Part shown: positions 47,492 through 56,437 of the stretch, piece by piece
Layout: each line of letters begins with the position of its first letter
How positions within the stretch are numbered: position 1 is the first letter of the stretch
From: Bacillus infantis NRRL B-14911
GTDB taxonomy: Bacteria > Bacillota > Bacilli > Bacillales > Cytobacillaceae
DNA: 64,000 nucleotides
Reading direction: 5' to 3'
NCBI RefSeq assembly: GCF_000473245.1
Contig: NC_022524.1
Location: forward strand, 4,813,501-4,877,500
Position numbers and translations under genes: made by a program
Notes under the pieces: generated by a model
Seen by the model: the letters and a program-made list of their open reading frames with translations, nothing else
The model's database searches: none
Told to the model about the DNA's origin: nothing

Positions 47492-48855
47492 TACGCACCA
47501 GGCGGCATGCCTGAGTCATCGAACCTCTTCTCGAGATTGACGAATTTATTATATTCCTTCACGAACGCCAGCTGGACAGTACCGACCGGGCCGTTACGCT
47601 GCTTGGCAATAATGATTTCAATGATGTTCTTGTCTTCTGATTCTTTATCATAATAATCGTCACGGTACAGGAATGCCACAATATCGGCATCCTGCTCGAT
47701 GCTTCCCGATTCACGGATGTCGGACATCATCGGGCGCTTATCCTGGCGCTGCTCCACTCCACGGGAGAGCTGGGACAGGGCGATGACAGGAACCTGGAGC
47801 TCACGGGCGAGCGCCTTCAGGGAACGGGAAATTTCCGATACTTCCTGCTGTCGGTTCTCGCCGGAGCGGCCGCTTCCTAAGATCAGCTGCAGATAGTCGA
47901 TCAGGATCATGCCAAGGCCGTGCTCCTGCTTCAGGCGGCGGCACTTGGAACGGATTTCGGTGATCCTTACACCCGGCGTGTCATCGATGAAGATTCCTGC
48001 GTTTGAGAGGCTTCCCATCGCCATCGTCAGCTTGCCCCAGTCATCATCTGTCAGTGAGCCGGTCCTGAGCCTTTGGGCGTCAATATTGCCTTCAGCGCAG
48101 AGCATACGCATAACAAGCTGCTCTGCACCCATCTCAAGACTGAAAATCGCGATGTTTTCATTAGTTTTGGTGGCAACATTCTGCGCGATATTCAGGGCAA
48201 AGGCTGTTTTACCAACCGATGGACGGGCGCCCACAATGATCAGGTCATTCCGCTGGAAACCGGCAGTCATTTTATCCAATTCGGCGAATCCCGTCGGAAT
48301 CCCCGTGATATCCCCTTTGCGGTTGTGCATGACTTCAATATTATCGTAGGTGCGCACAAGCACATCTTTAATATTATGAAAGGCGCCGGCATTTTTGCGC
48401 TGGGCCACCTCAAGAATGTTCTTTTCCGCCTCGCCGAGCAGAACTTCAACCTCGTCCTCACGGGAGTAGCCGTCCTGGGCGATGCCTGTCGCCGTCCGGA
48501 TCAATCTTCTGAGAAGCGATTTCTCCTCGACGATCCGCGCATAATATTCAATATTGGCCGCTGTCGGCACAGAGCCTGCCAATTCACTCAGGTAGCTGAC
48601 GCCTCCTGTATCCTCCAGCAGCTTGGCAGCTGCCAGCTCCTCGGTTACAGTGACAAGGTCAACAGCCTTTCCTTCGTCATTCAGCTTAAGCATCATGTTG
48701 TAAATTTTCTGGTGGGCTGCCCGGTAGAAATCTTCCGGGATCAGCATCTCAGATGCCAGCGTCAAAGATGCCGGCTCCAGGAAAATGGCACCGAGCACAG
48801 CCTGCTCCGCTTCTATATTCTGCGGGGGCAGCCTGTCTGCAAACAGATCACTCAT
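47491..48855 (-). CDS. dnaC: Replicative DNA helicase (DnaB family, named DnaC in Bacillus)
   Basis: 454 residues, the usual length. N-terminal DnaB domain opening 'LPPQNIEAEQAVLGAIFLEP', linker helix, RecA-like helicase domain (about 170-450) with Walker A 'GARPSVGKTAFALNIA', Walker B 'LGMILIDYLQLI', 'RESGSIEQDADIV' and 'KQRNGPVGTVQLAF'. It forms the hexameric ring that unwinds DNA 5'-3' at the fork. Upstream rplI is 180 bases away, and a hairpin near 48950-48990 (AAATGTGGTC/GATCACATTT) may lower readthrough. ATG 48855 with GGGAGTTGG upstream. Confidence 0.97.
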   Translation of the reverse strand: MSDLFADRLPPQNIEAEQAVLGAIFLEPASLTLASEMLIPEDFYRAAHQKIYNMMLKLNDEGKAVDLVTVTEELAAAKLLEDTGGVSYLSELAGSVPTAANIEYYARIVEEKSLLRRLIRTATGIAQDGYSREDEVEVLLGEAEKNILEVAQRKNAGAFHNIKDVLVRTYDNIEVMHNRKGDITGIPTGFAELDKMTAGFQRNDLIIVGARPSVGKTAFALNIAQNVATKTNENIAIFSLEMGAEQLVMRMLCAEGNIDAQRLRTGSLTDDDWGKLTMAMGSLSNAGIFIDDTPGVRITEIRSKCRRLKQEHGLGMILIDYLQLILGSGRSGENRQQEVSEISRSLKALARELQVPVIALSQLSRGVEQRQDKRPMMSDIRESGSIEQDADIVAFLYRDDYYDKESEDKNIIEIIIAKQRNGPVGTVQLAFVKEYNKFVNLEKRFDDSGMPPGA

Positions 48856-49035
48856 CTATTCCAACTCCCTCTTAATGCCTATCTATCTTTATATCTATTA
48901 AAAATCTATGCAAAAATCCATTGAATTCACAAAAAAGGCCGATTAAGCAGGAAAAATGTGATCAGCTTGGCACCGACCACATTTCTCTCAACTCTTATAT
49001 TTTAACATGTTTATCTGTAAATGGAACTTCCAAAA

Positions 49036-49485
49036 TTAGTTTACTTCTTTTACATGGACATTCAATGTAGCAGTTACTTCAGTATGAAGCTTTACAGGAA
49101 CCTTTGTATAGCCGAGCGTGCGGATCGCATCGCTGAGCTCGATTTTGCGCTTGTCAATCTTGATGCCGTTCTTTTTATTAAGCTCTTCAGCAATCTGCTT
49201 GCTTGTGATGGAGCCGAACAATCTTCCGCCTTCACCTGATTTTGCTGAAAATTCTACTGTAATCTTTTCAAGTTTTTCTTTAAGCTCTTTCGCTTCTTCC
49301 AGTTCATTGGCAGCAACTTTTTCTTCTTTCTTTTTCTGTGCGCTCAGTGTGCTGATATTCGCCTGATTCGCTTCAATGGCAAGCCCCTGCTTCAGCAGGA
49401 AGTTGTGGGCATAGCCGTCAGCCACGTTTTTGACTTCACCTTTTTTTCCTTTTCCTTTAACATCTTTTAAGAAAATGACTTTCAT
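49036..49485 (-). CDS. rplI: Ribosomal protein bL9
   Basis: 149 residues. The start '[30 protein letters not shown]' is the L9 N-terminal 23S-binding domain; a long connecting helix (about 42-75) leads to the C-terminal domain ('[17 protein letters not shown]'). It binds domain V of 23S rRNA near the L1 stalk. ATG overlaps the gdpP stop as ATGA, and the ribosome site GAAGGGAG lies in the end of gdpP. Conserved order yybS-gdpP-rplI-dnaC. Confidence 0.97.
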   Translation of the reverse strand: MKVIFLKDVKGKGKKGEVKNVADGYAHNFLLKQGLAIEANQANISTLSAQKKKEEKVAANELEEAKELKEKLEKITVEFSAKSGEGGRLFGSITSKQIAEELNKKNGIKIDKRKIELSDAIRTLGYTKVPVKLHTEVTATLNVHVKEVN

Positions 49486-51455
49486 TCTTTCCGTCTCCCT
49501 TCAAAGTAATCATCTATAGCCTGATGAAGGCGCTCTTCCGCCTCATCGACTGTTATGTCTGTCAGCTGTGTTGCTGCATTCGTGAGATGCCCTCCGCCCT
49601 CAAGGCTTTCCATGATGATCTGGACATTCACATCGCCGAGCGAGCGGGCGCTGATGCCAACCAGATTATCTGCCCGTTTGGAGATAACAAAAGAAGCATC
49701 GATCCCATCCATTGTCAGGAGGGTGTCGGCAGTCTGGGCAATCAGCACCTGATCGAATGTCTGGTCAGGGTTCCCCTTTGCAATCGCCAGCCCTTCCCGG
49801 TATAGGGATACTGTCTCAATCAGCTTGGCCCGCTTCACATAGGTGTCGACATCCTCCTTGAGGAACTTCTGGACAAGGACGGTATCCGCTCCCTGGCCGC
49901 GCAGATAGGAGGCGGCATCAAAGGTTCGGGCACCGGTCCTGAGCGTAAAGCTTTTCGTATCGACAATGATCCCGGCAAGAAGGGCGGTGGCTTCGAGCAT
50001 TTCGATCCGGCCTTTCTTTGGCTGGTATTCAAGCAGCTCGGTGACAAGTTCCGCTGTCGAGGATGCATACGGCTCCATATAGACAAGCAGCGGGTTCTTG
50101 ATGAATTCCTCACCGCGCCTGTGGTGGTCAATGACCACCACATGATCAATCTTGCTGAGCAGCCGCTCCTCGATGACAAGGGACGGCTTATGGGTATCCA
50201 CCACAACAAGCAAGGTATCATCCGTCGCAATCTCAAGCGCCTCCTCAGGGCTGATAAAGCGCGAGAAGAGGGACTCATTCTTGCGGATTTCCTTCATCAT
50301 CCGCTGGACGCCTGTATCGATATCCTGAAAGTTCATGACCACATACCCTTCACACTGGTTCATCTCAGCTACCTTCAGGATGCCGATCGAAGCGCCTACA
50401 GCGTCCATATCCGGGCTTTTATGGCCCATGATGATCACTTTATCGCTTTCAGTGATCAATTCCTTCAATGCGTGGGAAATCACCCTTGCACGGACCCTCG
50501 TCCTTTTTTCAACAGGATTGGTCTTGCCGCCGAAGAATTTGACTTTCCCATTCGGCTGCTTGATGGCCACCTGGTCGCCCCCCCTGCCGAGGGCAAGGTC
50601 AAGGCTTGACTGTGCCAGCGAACCGAGCTCTGGCAGTGAAGAGACACCGGAGCCGACGCCAATGCTTAAGGTGAGCGGGACATTTTGGGTCGAGCTTGTT
50701 TCCCGGACGTCGTCGAGGATCGTGAACTTTCCTCTTTCAAGCAGCTGGAGGATGTTTTCATTGAACACCGCGATGAAGCGCTCAGACGAAATCCTTTTCA
50801 GGAAGACGCCATTGTCCGTCGCCCACTTATTCAGGAGGGAGGTGACAAGATTGTTGAGGCTGCTTCTCGTCTGGTCGTCCATCCCCTGTGTCAGCTCATC
50901 ATAGTTATCTAAGAAGATGATGGCCAGTACGGTCCTTTCATCTTCATACAGCTTTTCAATTTCCGTCTGCTCGGTCACGTCAAAGAAATACAGGAGCCGT
51001 TCATCCGGCTTATGTATGACCCTGAATTTCCGTTCGTGGAGGGTGATGATCTCAGACTCCACCTCTTGTTTGATCAAAGGGACGAGTGTTTCTGCTGCAT
51101 CATAAAGCGATCTTCCGACCAGTGTATCTTCATCAAAGCAGGAAGCAAGGAATGGATTGGTCCATTCGATATACAGCTCTTCATTGAAGAGCATGATCCC
51201 GATCGGCATTTCCATCAGGGCTTCTTCGCCTACTTTTTTGACACGGTATGAGAGTGTTGATATATACTCTTCTGTTTCCCGGCGCTGGCGGTAGTCTATC
51301 ATAAAAATGAAATAGAATGGCAGCACAATCAGCAGCACACCTGCCAGGCCAAGGATCCAGTTGTAATATGCCAATATCCCAAGGACCACCACTGTTATTC
51401 CCATCAGCCAATAAAGCGGATAGCGGATGGATCGCTTTTCTAAATACGATGGCAT
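49482..51455 (-). CDS. gdpP: Cyclic-di-AMP phosphodiesterase GdpP (YybT)
   Basis: 657 residues. Two N-terminal membrane helices (about 13-55), heme-binding PAS domain (about 85-150), degenerate GGDEF domain (about 170-300) with no intact GGDEF motif, then DHH domain ('[15 protein letters not shown]', '[10 protein letters not shown]', '[12 protein letters not shown]') and DHHA1 domain ending in '[15 protein letters not shown]'. It cleaves c-di-AMP to pApA, affecting K+ balance, wall stress and beta-lactam tolerance. 22 bases separate it from yybS. Start ATG 51455 with TAGGAG upstream. Confidence 0.97.
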   Translation of the reverse strand: MPSYLEKRSIRYPLYWLMGITVVVLGILAYYNWILGLAGVLLIVLPFYFIFMIDYRQRRETEEYISTLSYRVKKVGEEALMEMPIGIMLFNEELYIEWTNPFLASCFDEDTLVGRSLYDAAETLVPLIKQEVESEIITLHERKFRVIHKPDERLLYFFDVTEQTEIEKLYEDERTVLAIIFLDNYDELTQGMDDQTRSSLNNLVTSLLNKWATDNGVFLKRISSERFIAVFNENILQLLERGKFTILDDVRETSSTQNVPLTLSIGVGSGVSSLPELGSLAQSSLDLALGRGGDQVAIKQPNGKVKFFGGKTNPVEKRTRVRARVISHALKELITESDKVIIMGHKSPDMDAVGASIGILKVAEMNQCEGYVVMNFQDIDTGVQRMMKEIRKNESLFSRFISPEEALEIATDDTLLVVVDTHKPSLVIEERLLSKIDHVVVIDHHRRGEEFIKNPLLVYMEPYASSTAELVTELLEYQPKKGRIEMLEATALLAGIIVDTKSFTLRTGARTFDAASYLRGQGADTVLVQKFLKEDVDTYVKRAKLIETVSLYREGLAIAKGNPDQTFDQVLIAQTADTLLTMDGIDASFVISKRADNLVGISARSLGDVNVQIIMESLEGGGHLTNAATQLTDITVDEAEERLHQAIDDYFEGRRKE

Positions 51456-51477
51456 GTTTTCAGCTCCTACAGTAGTG

Positions 51478-52419
51478 TCAGACTTTTTCTTTTAACCATT
51501 TTTTCAAATTGAATCCTAAGTCAATTATACCTAATATCCTGATAATATAAAGGAGAAAAGGCAGGATGAAGCTCAGGACGGCGGCTATGACCGGCACGGC
51601 CCTTGGATAGCCTTTTATGTGGCAGAAATAAAAGACGAGCGAGAGCCCCTGCACAATCATAAGCAGCTGCAGGATAAAACTCAGATTTATAAACGCATCA
51701 AAAAGGACTGTCCCTTCCTCCGGCTTCAGAAGGAGGGCCGCAATGATGGTGATCAGATAATACCAGAGTACACTCTTCGGGAGGGACAGATTCCGGAACT
51801 GGCCCCATTTTTCCATATTCACGCCAAACCGGTTCACGATTGGAAGGGATACTGCCTGGAGGATCAGGACATTGATAAATGATGCCATAATCAGCAGGCT
51901 CGGAATGAGTGTCTCGGTCAATCCAATGCCGCTGTAAAGCTGATCCTTCATCTTTTCATCGAGCGGCTGGCCGAGATTTTCCATCAAAGACACAATCTTA
52001 TCGACAGACTGCTTTAAGATATCAAACGATTCTTTTATCACATTCAGCTCAAAAAACTGGACCGCGATCCCGTATTGGGCAACCAGCAGGATCAGGAAGG
52101 CAAGTGAGCTTGCCATATACGTGCTGAACCGCGACTTTTTCTCCCGGATAAAATCCCCAATTACAGTTCCCGTTATACCATAGAGCAGCGCAAGCGGAAT
52201 CGCCAGTATCGTCCCGACAATCAGCGAAATGAGGATGCCCCCTGTCAAAAAGACCAGCGAGCTTTTGCGATCATTCGTTGCAGCAAATAAGATAAACGGC
52301 GCTGCTAAAAACAGATTTGTGACAACCCCCAGGACAGGGACGTAAAGGGTCAGCAGCATCAGGACAGCAAACACTGCCAGCATGACTGCACCCGAAGTCA
52401 ACTTATGGACATTCTTCAC
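51478..52419 (-). CDS. yybS: DUF2232 membrane protein YybS
   Basis: 313 residues from GTG 52419, where GAGAGGTGAAG gives a good ribosome site; an upstream TTG at 52434 lies before it. About eight membrane helices; ends with a basic tail. The family (DUF2232, YybS) is regularly found upstream of gdpP and rplI in Bacillaceae, as here. Its fold resembles substrate-capture (S) proteins of transporters, but no substrate is known. Its 5' side faces a repeat-filled gap. Confidence 0.9.
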   Translation of the reverse strand: MKNVHKLTSGAVMLAVFAVLMLLTLYVPVLGVVTNLFLAAPFILFAATNDRKSSLVFLTGGILISLIVGTILAIPLALLYGITGTVIGDFIREKKSRFSTYMASSLAFLILLVAQYGIAVQFFELNVIKESFDILKQSVDKIVSLMENLGQPLDEKMKDQLYSGIGLTETLIPSLLIMASFINVLILQAVSLPIVNRFGVNMEKWGQFRNLSLPKSVLWYYLITIIAALLLKPEEGTVLFDAFINLSFILQLLMIVQGLSLVFYFCHIKGYPRAVPVIAAVLSFILPFLLYIIRILGIIDLGFNLKKWLKEKV

Positions 52420-52523
52420 TGCTTCACCTCTCAAATTCTCTTTATACTAAGCTGCATCCAGCAGCAGGTCAAAGACATATTCCTATTACTATTTTATCGG
52501 GTATGAAGGCTTGGTTCAACCTT

Positions 52524-52800
52524 TCGAAATGCGGAGGGTGCTTGCTCAGCCCCGACAAGCATAAGACGTTTCAGAATAGAAGGTGTTCTTTGGCTTCAAT
52601 TCTGAAGTGGCTTATGACTCGAGGGGCTAGCCCCCGCAGCTGGACAAATCGAAATGCGGCAGCGGCTTGCCCAGAGCCGACAAGCATAACACGCGGCAGA
52701 ATAAAAGGCGTTCTTTGCCTTTAATTCTGGTGTGGCTTATGACTCGAGGGGCTAGGCTTTGAAGCTGGACAATCGAAATGCGGAGGATCCTTTATAAAGG
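52524..52800. repeat. 125-base tandem repeat, two copies plus a start of a third
   Basis: TCGAAATGCGG begins at 52524, 52649 and 52773 (period 125 and 124). Each full copy contains AGCCCCGA...TCGAGGGGCT, CATAAG...CTTATG and AGAAT...ATTCT pairs, so it can fold into one long hairpin. Similar pieces occur at 56061-56140. The 52420-52934 gap has no coding frame of its own. Confidence 0.8.
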
Positions 52801-52889
52801 AACGCAGACTAAAAACGCCACATCCTGCGGCAGCGTCTGCATGACCCGAATCCTGTGGGCCTCAAAGATCCAAAACAATCATCTATGTA

Positions 52890-52926
52890 TGAAAAAAGAA
52901 GGACACCCATAAGGCGCCCTTCTTTT
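52890..52926 (-). terminator. Terminator of rpsF-ssb-rpsR operon
   Basis: AAGAAGG with CCTTCTT, extended by inner GCGCC/GGGTGT pairing with imperfections, then TTTTTTC on the minus strand. Confidence 0.82.
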
Positions 52927-52934
52927 ATTATATA

Positions 52935-53201
<267 letters not shown>

Positions 53202-53234
53202 TTAGTATCGTGTGTACCCGTCCAATCAAGGAGA

Positions 53235-53756
53235 TCAGAATGGCAGATCGTCATCAGAGATGTCGATTTGTCCATCATTTGCGAATGGATCTTCATCCAC
53301 GCGCGTATATCCTTGATTGCGGTTATTGTTTTGTCGCTGATTCTGATCATTATTTCCATATGGGAAATCCTGTTCTCTTGAAGGACCGCCATAGTTTCCG
53401 TCATTACGGCCGCCGCTAGGGGCACCGCCTGAAGCATTTCTCGGCTCCAGGAACTGAACGCTGTCTGCCATTACTTCTGTAACGTAGACGCGCTTGCCGT
53501 CCTGTCCCTCATAGCTGCGGGTCTGAAGGCGTCCATCAACGCCGGCAAGGCTTCCTTTTTTGAGGAAGTTTGCTACGTTTTCAGCTGGACGGCGCCAGAT
53601 CACACAGTTGATGAAGTCAGCTTCCCTTTCTCCCTGCTGATTCGTAAAAGTACGGTTAACAGCAAGTGTGAAGGAAGCAACGGGCACTCCATTTGGCGTG
53701 TACCTTAACTCAGGATCTTTCGTTAAACGTCCGACAAGAACAACTCGGTTCATCAT
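53235..53756 (-). CDS. ssb: Single-stranded DNA-binding protein
   Basis: 173 residues from ATG 53756 ([11 protein letters not shown]), matching B. subtilis [11 protein letters not shown]; the AAGGAG site covers the longer TTG start, so that one is unlikely. OB-fold domain (about 1-105) with '[24 protein letters not shown]', then a Gly/Asn/Gln-rich linker and the acidic tail DISDDDLPF that recruits replication and repair partners. Essential at the fork. Middle gene of rpsF-ssb-rpsR. Confidence 0.97.
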   Translation of the reverse strand: MMNRVVLVGRLTKDPELRYTPNGVPVASFTLAVNRTFTNQQGEREADFINCVIWRRPAENVANFLKKGSLAGVDGRLQTRSYEGQDGKRVYVTEVMADSVQFLEPRNASGGAPSGGRNDGNYGGPSREQDFPYGNNDQNQRQNNNRNQGYTRVDEDPFANDGQIDISDDDLPF

Positions 53757-53800
53757 CAGAATCAACTCCTTCCTTATTTAAAACTGTTCTATTTCAAGTC

Positions 53801-54088
53801 TTACTTTTCGTCTTTAACAACCATGTGGCGGATGATATCTTCGCTGATTTTAGCAAGGCGAGTGAACTCGTCCACTGCAGCAGCTTCCGCATTCAGGTGG
53901 ATCAACTGGTAGTAGCCATCACGGAAATCGTTGATTTCGTAAGCCAGGCGGCGTTTGCCCCAGTCTTTTGATTCAGTCAGTTCCGCACCATTATCAGTCA
54001 GGATAGAGTTAAAACGCTCAACTAGAGCCTTTTTAGCCTCATCTTCAATGTTTGGACGGATGACGTACATGATTTCGTACTTTCTCAT
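53801..54088 (-). CDS. rpsF: Ribosomal protein bS6
   Basis: 95 residues: '[25 protein letters not shown]' and '[26 protein letters not shown]' are typical of S6. It forms a dimer with S18 on 16S rRNA. First gene of the operon; ATG 54088 has a perfect AAAAGGAGGTG. The leader contains a candidate S6:S18 site. Confidence 0.97.
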   Translation of the reverse strand: MRKYEIMYVIRPNIEDEAKKALVERFNSILTDNGAELTESKDWGKRRLAYEINDFRDGYYQLIHLNAEAAAVDEFTRLAKISEDIIRHMVVKDEK

Positions 54089-54113
54089 CTCATTACACCT
54101 CCTTTTGGTCTAA

Positions 54114-54150
54114 GCGGCCCATTCGGGCAAGGAGTAACTATTCATTACTC
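54114..54150 (-). promoter_or_regulatory. rpsF leader, candidate S6:S18 autoregulatory RNA
   Basis: On the minus strand GCCC-GAAT-GGGC and an adjacent CCG form a small hairpin (54114-54128), with a further GAGTAA/TTACTC hairpin just upstream (54131-54150). A CCG next to a short stem is the feature known for S6:S18 leaders that mimic 16S helix 22. The match is by eye only. Confidence 0.45.
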
Positions 54151-54160
54151 ACAAGTTGAA

Positions 54161-54189
54161 ATTATAGCATATATCCGGAAGGAAAGCAA
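54161..54189 (-). promoter_or_regulatory. rpsF promoter
   Basis: Minus-strand TTGCTT (54184-54189), 17-base spacer, TATAAT (54161-54166) with an upstream TGC extension. Confidence 0.82.
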
Positions 54190-54204
54190 TTATCCCTTCC
54201 AAAA

Positions 54205-54226
54205 AGAAAAAACCTCATTCCGAGGT
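54205..54226 (-). terminator. Terminator of the glycosyltransferase gene
   Basis: ACCTC / GAGGT short stem with extra A-T pairs and a 5-base loop, then TTTTTTC on the minus strand. Confidence 0.7.
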
Positions 54227-54267
54227 ATATTCATCATATCATATTCAATTGGACAATATCCATTCTT

Positions 54268-55419
54268 TTATCCCAAATTCCGGAAGCGGTATTCGCCCTC
54301 AAATGCAATCTCTTTATATTCTGCCAGCAGCTGGTCCATGATTTTATCCCATGACTGCCGTTCGGCATAGCTCCTCGCTTCCCGGGACATGCTGGCGAGC
54401 TTTACGGGATCTCCAAGCAGCTCTTGTATCGCACTCGCAAATTCCCCGCTGCTGCCTGCCGGGCAAATCCGGCCGGTCCTGCCTTCCGAGATGATTTCCG
54501 CAGGACCGCCTTTGTCTGCCACAATGGCAGGGGTACCGGAAGAGAGAGCTTCAAGGACCACATTTCCGAATGTTTCTGTAGGAGAGGGGAAGACGAGCAA
54601 ATCGGCTGCTGCATATAGGCCGGCCAGCTCTTCGCCTGTGACATATCCGGTCATTGTCACATTGCCCCTGCCGGCAGATTCCTTTGCGAATGGCTGGAAC
54701 TCAGGTCCGTCGCCGACGATCAGCCAGTGCACCCGCTCCCGGATTTCTTCCGGGAGGCTTCCCATTGTCTTCAGCAGGGTGCCAAGATCCTTTTCGAGTG
54801 CAAGCCGGCCTGCATATAAGAGGATATGAGGCTCCCTGATTCCAAATTTCTTCCTGGCTGCGTCCTTATCTCGATCAGGATGAAACAGCCGGCTGTCAAC
54901 GCCGCGTGTCCAAAGCGATACAGACTGCAGCCCCTGGGCTTCAAGGATTGTTTTCGTATCTTTTGACGGCACGAATATGCGCTGGAAGGAACGGTGGAAC
55001 CATTTCATATATTTCCAGAATAGGGGGGAGAGCCATTGGCATTTATAAAGCTTTAAGTATTGATCAAAATGGGTGTGATAGGAGCCGGTGATCGGGATGC
55101 CCAGCTTTTTTGCCGCATGGATTCCATAAAGCCCCATTGTCAGCGGAGTGGCTATATGAACGATATCGGGAGAAAACTTCTGCAGCCTTTCCGTTATTTT
55201 GCGGGGATTGGCCACAGCCGTTCTGCATTCAGGGTAGAAAAAGAAAGGAATGCTCAGAAACTCAGCTGCGTTCGGATAGGACATTCCCTCAGCGGGTCCC
55301 GGTATAAAAAGCATATACTCTATATCCCGCTTCTCAAGATGGTCTGTGAGCCGCTTCAGCGTGTTAGCCACCCCATTGATCTGGGGATAAAAGGTATCAG
55401 AAAAAATCGCCACCTTCAC
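54268..55419 (-). CDS. GT4-family glycosyltransferase (glycolipid/mannosyl type)
   Basis: 383 residues from GTG 55419 (AGGAGG 7 bases upstream); ATG 55425 would overlap the ribosome site. GT-B fold: the N-terminal part has 'SDTFYPQINGVANTLKRL', with 'PDIVHIATPLTMGLYG' and 'GSYHTHFDQYL'; the C-terminal donor domain has 'ILLYAGRLALEKDLGTLL' and the E-x7-E motif in 'PSPTETFGNVVLEALSSGTP'. This pattern matches GT4 enzymes that add a sugar to a lipid acceptor or phosphatidyl-inositol-like lipid, as in glycolipid and teichoic acid anchors. The PAP2-type phosphatase gene lies 18 bases upstream, so a lipid-related pathway is likely. Confidence 0.88.
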   Translation of the reverse strand: MKVAIFSDTFYPQINGVANTLKRLTDHLEKRDIEYMLFIPGPAEGMSYPNAAEFLSIPFFFYPECRTAVANPRKITERLQKFSPDIVHIATPLTMGLYGIHAAKKLGIPITGSYHTHFDQYLKLYKCQWLSPLFWKYMKWFHRSFQRIFVPSKDTKTILEAQGLQSVSLWTRGVDSRLFHPDRDKDAARKKFGIREPHILLYAGRLALEKDLGTLLKTMGSLPEEIRERVHWLIVGDGPEFQPFAKESAGRGNVTMTGYVTGEELAGLYAAADLLVFPSPTETFGNVVLEALSSGTPAIVADKGGPAEIISEGRTGRICPAGSSGEFASAIQELLGDPVKLASMSREARSYAERQSWDKIMDQLLAEYKEIAFEGEYRFRNLG

Positions 55420-55437
55420 TCTCATTCCTCCTCAATA

Positions 55438-55968
55438 TTAAAATGACTGGGCAATGGCTGCGAATAAGATGCCTGCACTTGCGCCAAGCAGAGATCCTGC
55501 TGCAATATCGGTAGGATAATGGACGCCAAGCACAACCCTTGAAAGGGCGACAAGACCGGCAGCTGCCAATAAAGCGGGAGCGAATGGAGGGAAAAGAATG
55601 CTGTAGGGAACTGCCAGGGAAAAGACGGCTGTTGAATGCCCTGACGGAAAAGAATGATCTTTGAAACGAAATCCATGCACACGGACGCCGGGAAGCACCT
55701 GAAAGGGGCGGATCCTCTTAACGGCCCGCTTGATCAGGACTGCGGCAAGATGGCTTGCTGCAAGGGAAAGTGACGCAGCTGCTGCCGGCCTGAAAAGGGA
55801 AGGGGGGCCCGCCAGCATAAGAACCAGCTGCAGGACAACCGTAAACCGCGCACCGCCCAAATGGGTCAACATTTGAAAAAAACGGATGAAAGCTGCCTCC
55901 GATCTGCTGTTGCAATATTGAAACCACAGCTCATCCTGCCTTCGGATCCAGGCTCTTGCACGGCTCAT
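55438..55968 (-). CDS. PAP2-family lipid phosphatase
   Basis: 176 residues from ATG 55968, preceded by AAAGGAGG; the frame to 56028 lacks a site. Five or six membrane helices. The three catalytic motifs are complete: K-x6-RP (KRAVKRIRPF), PSGHS and SRVVLGVHYPTD. Enzymes of this type remove phosphate from undecaprenyl pyrophosphate or phosphatidic or phosphatidylglycerol phosphate at the membrane. It is transcribed with the downstream glycosyltransferase, suggesting a role in lipid-linked sugar or glycolipid metabolism. Confidence 0.9.
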   Translation of the reverse strand: MSRARAWIRRQDELWFQYCNSRSEAAFIRFFQMLTHLGGARFTVVLQLVLMLAGPPSLFRPAAAASLSLAASHLAAVLIKRAVKRIRPFQVLPGVRVHGFRFKDHSFPSGHSTAVFSLAVPYSILFPPFAPALLAAAGLVALSRVVLGVHYPTDIAAGSLLGASAGILFAAIAQSF

Positions 55969-56060
55969 CACACATCCTCCTTTAGCGCTTTCTTCTACTT
56001 CATTGTAAAAAGAATGTGTAACAGCCATTTGAATCCCATGTAAATTTATTGTTAATCAGC

Positions 56061-56140
56061 CTTGAAAGGCGGAGGGCGCTTGCTCAGTCCCGACACTCGA
56101 GGGGCTAGCGCCCGGAGCTGTACCATCGAAAGGCGGAAGG
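56061..56140. repeat. Short form of the 125-base repeat family
   Basis: GAAAGGCGGAGGGCGCTTGC, then CCCGACACTCGAGGGGCTAG and AGCTGTACCATCGAAAGGCGG: the same outer arms as 52524-52648, but the middle hairpin section is missing. A second partial unit starts at about 56124. Confidence 0.7.
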
Positions 56141-56159
56141 GTGTTCAGCCACGGCATAC

Positions 56160-56366
56160 TATGAGGCACTCTATTTCATATTGTTTGCGCCAGAGTATCT
56201 CAAGATGTTCTCATGGGGCATTCTGATGCTCCTTCACCCCATGCAGAGTGTCTCTAAACTCTTACATGAGGCACTCTGACACTCCTCAGCCCCTCACAGA
56301 ATGCCTCAAAACTCCTACATGAGGCACACTGCCATTCCTCAGCCCCTCACAGAGTGCCTCAAAATT
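56160..56366. repeat. Four-unit 53-base tandem hairpin array
   Basis: Units begin at about 56160, 56212, 56265 and 56318 (52-53 base period). Each has arms like TGAGGCACTCTG and CAGAGTGCCTCA around a C-rich loop. The units differ, but several changes keep pairing through G-U. No long coding frame fits the period. It fills the gap between the PAP2 gene and ychF. Confidence 0.75.
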
Positions 56367-56397
56367 CAACGCCCCCTGCATCTTCCCCAGTCAAACA

Positions 56398-56422
56398 AAA
56401 AAAAGCCCCCAAAAGCGGGAGC
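56398..56422 (-). terminator. Terminator of ychF
   Basis: GCTCCC / GGGGGC stem (one G-U), 6-base loop, followed by TTTTTTTT on the minus strand. Confidence 0.82.
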
Positions 56423-56437
56423 CTCTCATCATACTTA

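Noticed and set aside
52503-52724. 73-residue plus-strand frame
   Set aside because: It is produced by the tandem repeat; the sequence repeats itself with the repeat and has no ribosome site.
54377-54390. Third Noc-type site (GCTTCCCGGGACAT)
   Set aside because: Only 11 of 14 positions match.
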